Both the position numbers and the translations under genes were made by a program. 64,000 nucleotides of DNA, taken from assembly GCA_027364845.1 (NCBI GenBank), contig DAHXOO010000006.1, forward strand, positions 1-64,000. Reading direction: 5' to 3'. This document shows, piece after piece, positions 29,029 to 37,864 of this stretch (its first letter is position 1; every line of letters begins with the position of its first letter). Source of the stretch: Pseudomonadota bacterium. Lineage in GTDB: Bacteria > Pseudomonadota > Gammaproteobacteria > Acidiferrobacterales > UBA6901. A model generated the notes under the pieces. It made no database searches and was not told where the DNA came from. It worked only from the letters and a program-made list of their open reading frames with translations.

Positions 29029-30095
29029 TGCGGCCCCGCTGGTCCAGCGACGGAACTAGACACGCTGCGGTGCGTACGAAAATGGCGGCCTGCCACCGCC
29101 AGGATGGCGGCCCCGGGCAAAGCCAGAAGCACACCCATGAAACCGAAAAGCCGCCCTCCTGCCATGACAGCGAAAATCACTGCAACCGGATGCAGCCCGA
29201 TGCGTCCGCCGACCAGATAGGGGGTCAACACCATACTCTCCAGCGCCTGCCCGATACCAAAGACCATACCGACCCAGGCCAACACGGAAATATGCTGGAA
29301 CTGCAGCCACGCGGCCAGCCCGGCGGTCACGAGACCCGTGATGAATCCAAGGTAGGGAACAAAACTCGCGATGCCCGACAACAGCCCGATCGGCAGCGCC
29401 AGATCAACCCCGACAAGCCAAAGCCCCAGCGAATACACCAGCGCCAGTACCAGCATGACGGAAAGCTGACCACGAAGCAGAGCGGCAAGAACCTTGTCGG
29501 TCTCGCGGGCTATTGCAACTACCGTGTCACGGCTGGCGCTCGGAAAGATTCCCGGCGCCCGTTCGAGGATACGGTCCCAGTCGCGCAGCAGATAGAACGT
29601 TACAACTGGAATCAGCACAAGATTCAGCATCCAGCCGGCAAGACCAGCCCCGGAGCGGGTCACATAGCCCAGAAACAGCCCTGCCACGCTACCCAGATCA
29701 CGCCAGTGCCCGGCGAGTTCGCTTTTCAGTGTGTTCACATCCAGGTGCCATGGACCACCTGTAACCCGGTCGATCCATGGCAGCCACTGGTTCTGAATCA
29801 GGGCCAGATAATCGGGCATCTTCGCAGCGAAGGCAGTCAGCTGTCCTTGAATCTGTGGAATAAGCCCCACGATCAGGCCCACCAGGACTAGGATAAACAG
29901 CGCAAATACCAGCGTCACACCAAGGATACGCGGAACACGCCAGCGCTCCAGCCGCGCCACCAGCGGGCTGGCAACATAAGCCAGGAGAGCGGAAAACAAG
30001 AATGGCGTCAGCACTGGGCCTAGCAGACGCAGCAATATCCCCGCGGCGCCAATCCCCAGCATCCACCACAGCCACGAGAACTGCGTCCGGGTCAT
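29025..30095 (-). CDS. perM: AI-2E transporter family / PerM-like membrane protein
   Basis: A 356-residue membrane protein with about seven to eight spans: two N-terminal hairpins, a large periplasmic segment (about residues 100-160), then the C-terminal helix group with LVLALVYSLGLWLVGVDLAL, GIASFVPYLG and VGMVFGIGQALE. The family includes permeases and the E. coli autoinducer-2 exporter, so substrate is unknown. The frame extends to 30188, but ATG at 30095 overlaps the pgsA stop (ATGA) and gives the normal N terminus. The pgsA-perM-hda run is one operon. Confidence 0.88.
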   Translation of the reverse strand: MTRTQFSWLWWMLGIGAAGILLRLLGPVLTPFLFSALLAYVASPLVARLERWRVPRILGVTLVFALFILVLVGLIVGLIPQIQGQLTAFAAKMPDYLALIQNQWLPWIDRVTGGPWHLDVNTLKSELAGHWRDLGSVAGLFLGYVTRSGAGLAGWMLNLVLIPVVTFYLLRDWDRILERAPGIFPSASRDTVVAIARETDKVLAALLRGQLSVMLVLALVYSLGLWLVGVDLALPIGLLSGIASFVPYLGFITGLVTAGLAAWLQFQHISVLAWVGMVFGIGQALESMVLTPYLVGGRIGLHPVAVIFAVMAGGRLFGFMGVLLALPGAAILAVAGRHFRTHRSVSSSVAGPAGPQ

Positions 30096-30697
30096 CGCGG
30101 ATCGCGCTCCGGCCGCTCGTCCGACGGACGAGACGCAGTCGACGAAGTCTTGGCCGGGGTAATATCCTTCATCACTCCCCAGGTCCACAAATAGTGCACG
30201 CCACTCGCGACCGTTGTGGCGAGCACAGCATAGTCGAGGACACGATCTGCGCCGGCAAGCGTGAGGCCCATGGCCTGTTGCGCGAGAATGACGCAGATCA
30301 GCGAAATCTGCATGAACGTGTTGAGCTTGCTGAGATAGCTGGGGCGCATGGTTACCGGCCCGAACAGCGAAGTATAGGCAAGATAGCCACCAACGATCAG
30401 CAGATCGCGAAACGCCACACCGAGCATGAGCCAGAACGGAATATACTCGAGCACGGTTAGCATTACATATGCGCTGACCAGAAGAATCTTGTCCGCCGCC
30501 GGATCCAGGATTGCACCGAGGCGGCTGGTCATGTTGAGGCGCTTCGCCAAAAAGCCGTCGAGCGCATCGGAAATGCCCGCGACCAGGAAAATCGCCAGCG
30601 CCGTCCCGAAATGGCGGCCCTTGAGCGCCAGGATCAGCACCGGCACCAACGCTATCCGCGACAGGGTAATGGCATTAGGCAGCTGCGACAGATTCAT
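30092..30697 (-). CDS. CDP-alcohol phosphatidyltransferase family protein
   Basis: A 201-residue inner-membrane enzyme with the family motif [18 protein letters not shown] followed by AILDPAADK, the D-x2-D-G-x2-A-R...G-x3-D-x3-D metal site with Lys for Arg in the AR position. Related to PgsA (phosphatidylglycerophosphate synthase). In gammaproteobacteria this perM/hda-linked gene is often a second member of the family, so PgsA activity is likely but not certain. A charged, disordered C-terminal tail (about residues 180-201) follows the last span. It diverges from purM. Confidence 0.85.
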   Translation of the reverse strand: MNLSQLPNAITLSRIALVPVLILALKGRHFGTALAIFLVAGISDALDGFLAKRLNMTSRLGAILDPAADKILLVSAYVMLTVLEYIPFWLMLGVAFRDLLIVGGYLAYTSLFGPVTMRPSYLSKLNTFMQISLICVILAQQAMGLTLAGADRVLDYAVLATTVASGVHYLWTWGVMKDITPAKTSSTASRPSDERPERDPR

Positions 30698-30896
30698 AGG
30701 TTTGGGAACCAGCTTCAGCTATAGGTCGGGAACCGGGAACCGCACCCACCGGGGCGCTTCCTGGCGGGTCGGCCACGCGCAAATGGACCGTGTTTCCGCG
30801 GCTGCACCCACGCTATGCGAAGCCATGGAGGGAAGTCAAGGTTTGCAGCGATGTCCGCGGCGGCCTACCATTGCCGTCCATGCCCTGGAGGCTTTC

Positions 30897-31943
30897 GTGA
30901 ACAAGCCACAAAACACATCTCTGACCTACCGCGACGCGGGGGTAGATATCGAGGCGGGTGACGCCCTGGTCGAGGCAATCAAGCCGATCGCGTACAGTAC
31001 CCGGCGCGCGGGGGTATTAGCAGGACTGGGCGGGTTCGGTGCCTTGTTTCAGATTCCGCCAGGCCAGTATCGCGAGCCAGTGCTCGTCTCCGGCACGGAC
31101 GGTGTCGGCACCAAGCTCAGGCTGGCAATCGAGAGCGGCCGGCACGACACGATCGGAATCGACCTCGTGGCCATGTGTGCGAACGACATCGTTGTGCAGG
31201 GGGCCGAGCCTCTGTTCTTCCTGGACTACTTTGCGACCGGCAAGCTCGACCTGGAGGTGGCGCGGTCGGTGATCACCGGCATCGGCGAAGGGTGCAGGCA
31301 GGCCGGCGCTGCGCTGGTGGGCGGCGAAACCGCCGAAATGCCGGGCATGTACGCCGGAGACGATTACGATCTCGCCGGCTTTTGTGTGGGCGTGGTGGAG
31401 AAATCCCGGATCATTGACGGCACGGCGGTCAAACCGGGCGATACCCTCATCGGCATCGCTTCCAGCGGCCCCCATTCCAACGGCTATTCTCTGATCCGGA
31501 GGGTCATCCAGGAGCGCAACGCACATCTTGCTGATCCGTTCGCCGGTGGCAGCCTTGCAGACGCGCTGCTCGCGCCGACGCGCATCTATGTCAAACCGTT
31601 GCTGCGACTCATCGGCGAACTGCCGGTGCATGCGCTCGCGCACGTCACTGGCGGCGGACTGCCGGGAAATGTTCCACGCGTGCTTCCTGCAGGCACGCGC
31701 GCAGTCATCGACAGCCGCGCATGGAGTCGTCCAGCCATCTTCGACTGGCTGCAGGAGGGTGGCAATATTACCAGCGACGAGATGTACCGTGCGTTCAACT
31801 GCGGCGTAGGCATGGTGGCTGTGCTTTCCGCCGCCGACGCGCGTGAGGCGGTGCGCATTCTTGATGAGGAAGGAGAAAGGGCTTTCGTCATCGGCCATGT
31901 CGAGGCGCACCGTGGCGACAGCGAACTCGTCATATCAGGATGA
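30897..31943 (+). CDS. purM: Phosphoribosylformylglycinamidine cyclo-ligase (AIR synthetase)
   Basis: A 348-residue enzyme of step 5 of de novo purine synthesis. Motifs: [18 protein letters not shown] at the start, [39 protein letters not shown]-like segment split by my spacing, [29 protein letters not shown] and [16 protein letters not shown]. The frame is open from 30426 but GTG at 30897 after GGAG gives the normal N terminus. It overlaps purN in an ATGA junction, the usual gammaproteobacterial arrangement. Confidence 0.96.
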   Translation: MNKPQNTSLTYRDAGVDIEAGDALVEAIKPIAYSTRRAGVLAGLGGFGALFQIPPGQYREPVLVSGTDGVGTKLRLAIESGRHDTIGIDLVAMCANDIVVQGAEPLFFLDYFATGKLDLEVARSVITGIGEGCRQAGAALVGGETAEMPGMYAGDDYDLAGFCVGVVEKSRIIDGTAVKPGDTLIGIASSGPHSNGYSLIRRVIQERNAHLADPFAGGSLADALLAPTRIYVKPLLRLIGELPVHALAHVTGGGLPGNVPRVLPAGTRAVIDSRAWSRPAIFDWLQEGGNITSDEMYRAFNCGVGMVAVLSAADAREAVRILDEEGERAFVIGHVEAHRGDSELVISG

Positions 31944-32635
31944 CCATGAATCTTCCCGTCGTGGTTCTGATATCCGGACGCGGCTCAAACTTACAAGCCA
32001 TCATCGATCAGCGCGACCACGGCGACCTGCCGGTGGACATCCGCGCCGTAATCAGCAGCCGTGCTGATACCGAGGGTCTGGAGCGCGCTCGTCGCGCCGG
32101 CCTGGAAAACGTAGTTGTGGACCGGGAAGCCTTCCCCACACGCGCTCAGTTCGAGCAGGACCTCGTGCAACGGATTGATTCCTACGGCCCCGAACTGGTG
32201 GTACTGGCGGGCTTCATGCTTATCCTCGGACCTGACTTTGTCCGCCACTATTCAGGGCGCCTGATCAACATCCATCCGTCCCTGCTGCCCCGGTTCAGAG
32301 GCCTCAATACGCATGAGCGGGCGCTGAAAGCCGGGGTGCGCTACCACGGTGCAAGCGTCCACTTCGTGACGCCCGATGTCGATGGAGGACCCATTATCAT
32401 TCAGGCACCGGTAACGGTGCGTCCTAACGACACGCCGCAAACGCTGGCCTCGCGCGTCCTCGAGGAAGAGCACCGCATCCTCCCCCAGGCGATCCGATGG
32501 TTCGCACAGGGACGCCTGTCGATGGACAACGGCCAGGTACTGCTGGATGGTCACTCGTGCGCACATCAGGGTACTGGCGACGTCGAATCCCAGGCCATGA
32601 CTACCGACCGGTCGCCTGACGGGATGGCCTCTTGA
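31940..32635 (+). CDS. purN: Phosphoribosylglycinamide formyltransferase
   Basis: A 231-residue folate-dependent GART of purine step 3. Seen: [16 protein letters not shown] (substrate site), [33 protein letters not shown] with the catalytic Asn-His pair, and [15 protein letters not shown] with the catalytic Asp. The C-terminal tail of about 20 residues ([11 protein letters not shown]) is longer than usual. It overlaps purM at the start and the next gene at its stop. Confidence 0.95.
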   Translation: MTMNLPVVVLISGRGSNLQAIIDQRDHGDLPVDIRAVISSRADTEGLERARRAGLENVVVDREAFPTRAQFEQDLVQRIDSYGPELVVLAGFMLILGPDFVRHYSGRLINIHPSLLPRFRGLNTHERALKAGVRYHGASVHFVTPDVDGGPIIIQAPVTVRPNDTPQTLASRVLEEEHRILPQAIRWFAQGRLSMDNGQVLLDGHSCAHQGTGDVESQAMTTDRSPDGMAS

Positions 32636-33363
32636 ACACTGCGGCACTGACTCGCACCCTGCTTGCGGCGCTAACGGTCATGGCAGGCGGCGCGCTGGCG
32701 CAAGCTCCGCACACAGCCCCGTTCCCCGACCATATGGTGCTCAGTTACCGCGTATACTACGGCCCGATTCCGGTCGGCATCAGTACACGCACTCTGGACC
32801 GCCGGCCGGACAACACCTACCACTACACCCTGCACTCTTTCCCCACCGGCGCCGCGCGGCTGTTCACACATCTTCAATGGTTCGAGCAAGGCCGCTTCCG
32901 GGTCGCCAACGACCAAGTATACCCATTGGAATACCTAAAATACCGCGTCGGATCCCCGGACGCGCAGCGCAAGGAGGCCAAATTCGATTGGGACAAATCA
33001 CGGATCTTTTATGCCGATCAGCGCAGCGAGGTACTACCGGCAGGCACACAGGACGAAAACACCGTCATTTTCGAGCTCATGCTGCATCCGCCATCGACGG
33101 CAGCGTTCCGGGAACTGCACATCACTACTGGCAGTCAGATTATCATTTATAGGTATAAATACCTGCGGAACGAAACCCTCGACAGCGCTCTGGGGAGGCT
33201 GCGCACCATAGTGGTCTACTGGGCGGAGAAGACTCGCCATGGGCACGGCAAGCGGTTCACCGCCTGGCTTGCCCGGGATCGGCACAATATTCCCATCAGG
33301 ATTGTCGCACAGGAGCACGGTCAGACCGCTTCCATGCAGATCCGTTACGCTACAGGTATCTGA
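32632..33363 (+). CDS. Exported DUF3108 protein
   Basis: A 243-residue protein with a signal peptide (RTLLAALTVMAGGALAQA). The mature part is beta-rich with MVLSYRVYYGPIPVGISTRTLDR at its start and repeated strand patterns such as YHYTLHSFP and KFDWDKSRIFYADQ, as in DUF3108 periplasmic proteins that follow purN in many gammaproteobacteria. Function unknown. The start is TTG at 32632, overlapping the purN stop as TTGA; the weak start suggests coupling to purN. Confidence 0.85.
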   Translation: MNTAALTRTLLAALTVMAGGALAQAPHTAPFPDHMVLSYRVYYGPIPVGISTRTLDRRPDNTYHYTLHSFPTGAARLFTHLQWFEQGRFRVANDQVYPLEYLKYRVGSPDAQRKEAKFDWDKSRIFYADQRSEVLPAGTQDENTVIFELMLHPPSTAAFRELHITTGSQIIIYRYKYLRNETLDSALGRLRTIVVYWAEKTRHGHGKRFTAWLARDRHNIPIRIVAQEHGQTASMQIRYATGI

Positions 33364-33401
33364 TTTGTAAGGATTGCTCCCATCGCCTCCGTGACGGTTG
33401 T

Positions 33402-33429
33402 GGAATAAAAGTAGCGCCCACATCGTCAT
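33402..33429 (+). promoter_or_regulatory. Possible ECF-type promoter for the sigma factor operon
   Basis: GGAATA (33402-33407), a 16-base spacer, and CGTCAT (33424-33429) resemble the GGAAC-N16/17-CGTC form used by many ECF sigma factors. It lies 31 bases before the ATG of the sigma gene, so autoregulation is likely if the match is real. Confidence 0.45.
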
Positions 33430-33460
33430 ATCTTACGATTAACGAACATGAGTGAAATGC

Positions 33461-34033
33461 ATGGACTTTCTCAAGCTATTTGGCCAGTCGAGCGACGTCG
33501 CAGCGGCGCTGCAGCAAAGCCGCTCCAGACTCTACCGCATGGCTTATGCGTGGTGTCACAATCGCGCCCTGGCAGACGATCTGGTGCAGGAGACGCTGAC
33601 AAAGGCGATGCAAAAATCCTCGCAGCTGCGCGACCCGAAAGCCCGCGACGCCTGGCTCTTCAGCATTCTGACCAACTGCTATCGGGATCACTTTCGGCGC
33701 CAGCGGGAGACGGAGGATATCGACGAAATCGAGTTGCCGCACAACTCCACTCCGGAAACCGAGAACAGCCAACTCGAGATCGTCCGTAAGGTACGCGCGA
33801 CCATTGCGCGACTTCCGGAAGGACAGCGTCAGGTGATCACGCTCGTGGATCTAGAAGGCTTTTCCTATGTTGAAGTCGCCAAAGTACTGGACATACCTAT
33901 TGGAACCGTCATGAGCCGCTTGTGCCGTGCACGCAGCGCCATGCTGCGGCTGCTGACAACTGAGTTCGGGAGCCCAGATGCGCTGAAGATGGCCGGAATG
34001 CGGCAGGAAGCCAATATACGGAGAATCAAATGA
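33461..34033 (+). CDS. ECF (group 4) RNA polymerase sigma factor
   Basis: A 190-residue sigma-70 family protein with only regions 2 and 4. Region 2 (about residues 20-85): YRMAYAWCHNRALADDLVQETLTKAM and DAWLFSILTNCYRDHFRR. Region 4 (about 115-165): IARLPEGQRQVITLVDLEGFSYVEVAKVLDIPIGTVMSRLCRARSAM. ATG at 33461 is preferred to the GTG at 33452 nine bases earlier. The downstream gene overlaps (ATGA) and encodes a membrane protein with the layout of an anti-sigma factor. No other regulator is adjacent, so what the factor senses must come from the anti-sigma. Confidence 0.92.
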   Translation: MDFLKLFGQSSDVAAALQQSRSRLYRMAYAWCHNRALADDLVQETLTKAMQKSSQLRDPKARDAWLFSILTNCYRDHFRRQRETEDIDEIELPHNSTPETENSQLEIVRKVRATIARLPEGQRQVITLVDLEGFSYVEVAKVLDIPIGTVMSRLCRARSAMLRLLTTEFGSPDALKMAGMRQEANIRRIK

Positions 34034-34791
34034 GTGATGAAGGGACATTTTCGGACGAATATCTGAACGCCTTTGTCGATGATCAGCTGACGCTCGACGA
34101 AAAGAGCCACCTGTACAGCGAAATTGGCAAGGACGAGACGATTAACCGCCGGGTTTGCGAGCTGCGCAAGGTGCGCGATCTCGTACAAATGGCATACAAG
34201 ATCCCGCCTGAGGTCCCGACCGACACGCCTGCCGGGACGAAGCACTTTGCTTGGCTGCGGCGCAATTTCGCTGCCAGTGCGGCGGCGATCATAGGCACCT
34301 TGGTGCTGGTGAGCGCATTGCATCAGGACAGCAGCATCGGGTTCGTCGCGGGACATACCACCGTTACGCTGAAAGCTCCGGCGGGAGGCGCGAGGCAGGT
34401 CGCGAGCACGGCAACATTGGGCAGCCAGGAGATCAAGGTCCTTTTTCACCTGAACAGTGGCAACCCGGTGCACATGAAGGAAGTGCTGGATGAAACTGAA
34501 AGCTTGCTCAAGCTTTACAGACGCACCCATCAGAAGGCGCGCGTGGAGGTCATCACCAATGGCGAGGGACTCAACCTGCTTCTGGCCAGCCGCTCGCCCT
34601 ACCCCGCGCGCGTCGCTTCAATGCTGAAGAAGTTCAAGAATCTGCAGTTCGCGGCCTGCCTGAATACGCTGGACCGCTTCGGCAGCGAGGGCATCGAAAC
34701 CAAGCTTCTGCCCGGCACCACTGTGGTCAATTCGGGCGTGGCTCAAATCATCCGTCTGCAACGCAGAGGATGGATTTACATCCAGGTTTGA
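34030..34791 (+). CDS. Anti-sigma-like membrane protein fused to a DsrE-like domain
   Basis: A 253-residue protein. Residues 1-60 are an acidic helical segment like the N terminus of anti-sigma factors (EYLNAFVDDQLTLDEKSHLY), without the zinc HxxxCxxC motif. One membrane span at about 81-98 (AASAAAIIGTLVLVSALH). Residues 134-253 are DsrE-like: KVLFHLNSGNPVHMKEVLDE, VEVITNGEGLNLLLA, LQFAACLNTLDRF with Cys210 where DsrE/TusD proteins have their reactive Cys, and GVAQIIRLQRRGWIYIQ. With cytoplasmic N terminus the DsrE-like part would face the periplasm. Anti-sigma function is inferred from the ATGA overlap with the sigma gene and the topology. Confidence 0.72.
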   Translation: MSDEGTFSDEYLNAFVDDQLTLDEKSHLYSEIGKDETINRRVCELRKVRDLVQMAYKIPPEVPTDTPAGTKHFAWLRRNFAASAAAIIGTLVLVSALHQDSSIGFVAGHTTVTLKAPAGGARQVASTATLGSQEIKVLFHLNSGNPVHMKEVLDETESLLKLYRRTHQKARVEVITNGEGLNLLLASRSPYPARVASMLKKFKNLQFAACLNTLDRFGSEGIETKLLPGTTVVNSGVAQIIRLQRRGWIYIQV

Positions 34792-34851
34792 CCGGCTGGG
34801 GCCGAAAGGGTCGGACCTACGACCTGGAAACAGCGATGGGACAGTAATGGC

Positions 34852-35277
34852 ATGCAACCGGTGGGCGCATCGGCACCGACACCTGATTCAGAAGCGACTC
34901 AGGCAGCCGGATATGCCAGCCAGAAGGTCGTATACCATGTCAACTCCGGCGATCCGAAGCTGCTGAAGGGAGTGCTGGGCAATATCCGGAATCACATCAA
35001 TGCGGTCGGCCAAGGCCGGATCGAGATCATAGTCGTGATGCACGGCGACGGCTTGAGTCTGCTCAGACTTGCGAACCAGGATACACACATGCAAAAAGCG
35101 ATCGACGGACTCAGGGTTCAAGAGGTTCGATTCAGCGTCTGCAACAATACACTGGTAGGCGCGGACATAAACTACAAGACCGATCTCTACCGCGTTTCGG
35201 AATCCGACATCGTGCCGAGCGGAGTGGCGCAGATCGCCAAACTCCAGCAGGAGGGCTACGCCTACATCAAGCCCTGA
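34852..35277 (+). CDS. DsrE-like protein, third gene of the sigma operon
   Basis: A 141-residue protein without a clear signal peptide, homologous by pattern to the C-terminal half of the preceding protein: KVVYHVNSGDPKLLKGVLGNI, IEIIVVMHGDGLSLL, VRFSVCNNTLVGADI with Cys97 at the DsrE active position, and the ending GVAQIAKLQQEGYAYIKP. Probably a sulfur-trafficking or sulfur-sensing fold; no enzyme activity can be read. It follows 60 bases after the anti-sigma-like gene and is closed by an intrinsic terminator, so the three genes form one operon. No good ribosome site is visible. Confidence 0.75.
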   Translation: MQPVGASAPTPDSEATQAAGYASQKVVYHVNSGDPKLLKGVLGNIRNHINAVGQGRIEIIVVMHGDGLSLLRLANQDTHMQKAIDGLRVQEVRFSVCNNTLVGADINYKTDLYRVSESDIVPSGVAQIAKLQQEGYAYIKP

Positions 35278-35302
35278 CCCATTGCTTCCTCTCCTCCCTT
35301 CC

Positions 35303-35328
35303 AGCCCGCAAACGCGGGCTCTTTTTTT
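35303..35328 (+). terminator. Intrinsic terminator of the sigma-DsrE operon
   Basis: AGCCCGC aaac GCGGGCT forms a seven-pair stem, followed by a C and seven T residues (35322-35328). It lies 26 bases after the stop of the DsrE-like gene. Confidence 0.9.
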
Positions 35329-35468
35329 GGCCGACGTTGTCGGCAAGAGCGTCCGGACAGCCCGCCATGCATTCCACTGCGATCCGCGCCGGACGGGCAC
35401 GGCGGTCATGCCGCCGGATCCAGCAACGGCCCTGGCAACAAGAACGTCTTCCCTACCGAGCCCACAGT

Positions 35469-35906
35469 TCACGGGTGCGGCAGTGGAATCTCACCTCGTT
35501 GGCGATACACCAGATAATCCCGCAGGATCTGGGCATGATCGAATGCCAGAACAGAGGGGAAGTCGGGTAATGTAAACAGGCTAACTGCGGCGGCATCATC
35601 CTGCGCAACAGGCTCGCCCCGCGCCTCACCCACATATACGATCGACGCGGTATGGCCGCGGGGGTCGCGTGCCGGATCGGAATAGCACCCCAGCAACCGC
35701 GTGAGACGGACGACCAACCCGGTTTCCTCCCACGCCTCGCGGATCGCGGCCGACTCCGCGCTCTCGCCGCGATCGACAAACCCACCAGGCAAGGCCCAGC
35801 CAAACGGCGGATTCTTGCGTTTGATAAGCACGATGGGACGAGCGTCTCGATCCACGAGCTCAATCACGACGTCAGTCGTCAAAAGCGGAGTCACCGGCGG
35901 ACCCAT
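35469..35906 (-). CDS. Nudix hydrolase
   Basis: A 145-residue pyrophosphohydrolase with a complete Nudix box, GFVDRGESAESAAIREAWEE plus TGLVV (G-x5-E-x7-REUxEExGU). The N terminus TTDVVIELVDRDARPIVLIKRKNPPFGWALPGG is like ADP-ribose or NADH pyrophosphatase-type Nudix enzymes, but the substrate cannot be fixed by eye. It is transcribed toward the terminator of the DsrE operon. Confidence 0.9.
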   Translation of the reverse strand: MGPPVTPLLTTDVVIELVDRDARPIVLIKRKNPPFGWALPGGFVDRGESAESAAIREAWEETGLVVRLTRLLGCYSDPARDPRGHTASIVYVGEARGEPVAQDDAAAVSLFTLPDFPSVLAFDHAQILRDYLVYRQRGEIPLPHP

Positions 35907-36490
35907 CCGTTACCTCACATACACGCAGCAGGAACCCGAGTATCATATCGCCGATCTCACAATGCCTCCATCGGCAGTGCAATGCTGTGGGTGGTGGCTG
36001 GGCACCTTAAGGATGTGGGCGGAGCAATCAACGCATCAAAATCGGAGCAAGCCCAAAGTGCCCATCAAGCGAACAATGCAGTCGGGTCGTCGGCAACGGA
36101 GATCCACCGAAATTGTTTGCGGACGATTTAATGCCGCGTCTGAACGCGGCAGCGGTTGCCACTCTTCAGGACGGCGGATGCCAACAGTCGGATGATCGCA
36201 AGCAGGCGCCATGCCCCGCTTTTCGATCGCACTAGCTGGGGGGGTCCAGACCGCGAAGATCGCCATGCTACGTCGATGATTGGGCCAAAAAATGGCGTCA
36301 TCCGCGGGTACAAACGGATTTGCATCGACGAAAAAAGAATTTTCCAGTAAAATGATGTATCATTTTTAATATTACTGAATCCTTGCAGAGCGTGCCATCC
36401 GGGCATTTTCGCTATTCTGCAGAACACTTGGATGCGCCCGCATCCCTGCAAAGTCGTAAACCCGCATCTCGCTCAGGAGTCTACCGCACC
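35907..36490. other. Intergenic, Nudix gene to desaturase
   Basis: About 580 bases between divergent genes. No gene is supported. The right third is notably AT-rich compared with its surroundings and holds a perfect palindrome, listed separately, that probably belongs to the desaturase promoter. Confidence 0.45.
36345..36377 (+). promoter_or_regulatory. Palindromic operator candidate upstream of desaturase
   Basis: AAAATGAT gt ATCATTTT (36349-36366) is a perfect inverted repeat with a two-base centre. It is flanked by CAGTAA (36345-36350) and TTACTG (36372-36377), a second, wider inverted pair. It lies about 115 bases before the desaturase ATG in an AT-rich stretch. TetR-type repressors of unsaturated fatty acid genes (FabR, DesT) bind palindromes in such places; which regulator acts here is unknown. 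Confidence 0.5.
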
Positions 36491-37684
36491 ATGTTCCACG
36501 GATTGATTGTCATGCCTTGGTGGGGCTACGCCATCGTTGCCCTGGTCCTGACCCATATCACCATTGCGAGTGTCACTATTTTTCTTCACCGTCATCAGGC
36601 GCATCGCGCCCTTGATTTGCATCCTGTAGCTAGTCACTTTTTCCGCGGCTGGCTGTGGCTGACAACAAGCATGGTAACCAAGGAGTGGGCTGCGATTCAC
36701 CGTAAACACCACGCCAAGGTAGAGACCCCGGAAGACCCGCACAGTCCGCAGCAGCATGGCATTCACAAAGTTCTTTGGCTGGGTGTTACGCTGTACCACC
36801 GGGAATCTATGAATGCGGAGACAATGACGCGGTACGGTCATGGAACGCCCGACGACTGGCTGGAACGGCACATCTACACAAAACGCCACAACCTCGGGCT
36901 TTTTATCATGCTCGCAATCAATCTGCTGTTGTTCGGCACAACCGCAGGCATGCTGATCTGGCTGGTCCAGATGGTTTGGATACCGTTTTGGGCCGCTGGC
37001 GTCATCAATGGAATCGGACATTTCTGGGGCTACCGCAATTTTGAGGTCAGCGATGCCAGCACGAACATCTTTCCCTTGGGAATTCTCATCGGCGGGGAAG
37101 AACTGCACAACAACCACCACACTTTCGCGAGCTCGGCCAAGCTTTCATCGAAGTGGTGGGAGTTCGATATCGGTTGGATGTACATCCGTCTAATGCAGGC
37201 GATAGGGCTCGCACACGTCCGAAAAATTCCCCCCGCGCTGGCGTTCGACGCCAACAAAGAGAATATCGACCTGGATACGGTCAAGGCGGTTATTGCTAAC
37301 CGTTTCAATGTGATGGCACAGTTTGCACGCGAGGTGATGCGTGCCGTGCACCGCGAAGCGCTCAGGAACACCGACCGCGCCGACCGAGAATCTTGGACCC
37401 TGCTGAAGCGCGCACGCCGCCTGATGGTGCGGGAAGCGCGTCTGCTCGACAAAAGGAGCAACGAGTGGCTTCAGCGCGCGCTCGAGCGTTACCAGGATCT
37501 ACGCACCGTATACACCATGAAGCAGAAACTGCAGGATATCTGGCACCGCTCGGCAACGACCCAGGAGTACCTCCTGCGCGCGCTGCAGGACTGGTGCCAC
37601 GAGGCGGAGGAAACGCGTATCCAAGCACTGCACGCATTTGCACGGAAGCTGCGCGGCTGCACGCTTTCACGGGCAGCCGCGTAG
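36491..37684 (+). CDS. Membrane acyl-CoA/fatty acid desaturase
   Basis: A 397-residue di-iron membrane desaturase, probably introducing the delta-9 double bond. The three His boxes are present: HRHQAHRAL, HRKHHAKVE and HNNHHTF. Four membrane helices lie around residues 7-30, 40-60 and 130-180. After about residue 290 comes a long charged helical C-terminal extension (VMRAVHREALRNTDRADRE onward) not found in short desaturases. The frame is open from 36383, but ATG at 36491, 11 bases after GGAG, starts right at the membrane part. An upstream palindrome suggests repression control. Confidence 0.9.
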   Translation: MFHGLIVMPWWGYAIVALVLTHITIASVTIFLHRHQAHRALDLHPVASHFFRGWLWLTTSMVTKEWAAIHRKHHAKVETPEDPHSPQQHGIHKVLWLGVTLYHRESMNAETMTRYGHGTPDDWLERHIYTKRHNLGLFIMLAINLLLFGTTAGMLIWLVQMVWIPFWAAGVINGIGHFWGYRNFEVSDASTNIFPLGILIGGEELHNNHHTFASSAKLSSKWWEFDIGWMYIRLMQAIGLAHVRKIPPALAFDANKENIDLDTVKAVIANRFNVMAQFAREVMRAVHREALRNTDRADRESWTLLKRARRLMVREARLLDKRSNEWLQRALERYQDLRTVYTMKQKLQDIWHRSATTQEYLLRALQDWCHEAEETRIQALHAFARKLRGCTLSRAAA

Positions 37685-37864
37685 GCTATGCCGCAACGGC
37701 TTATCTGCGGCCAGACGCCCTCGAAGAGATGATCAGTGGGCTGAATTCGACTTGCGGCCTTCGTGAACAACACGCCTGCCTACGATTTTATATTGAGTCA
37801 ATAACAATCCACTAGCGACGGTCGCCATCGACAATGCCCTGTGGCGAGACTTCTCGCCCTATGG

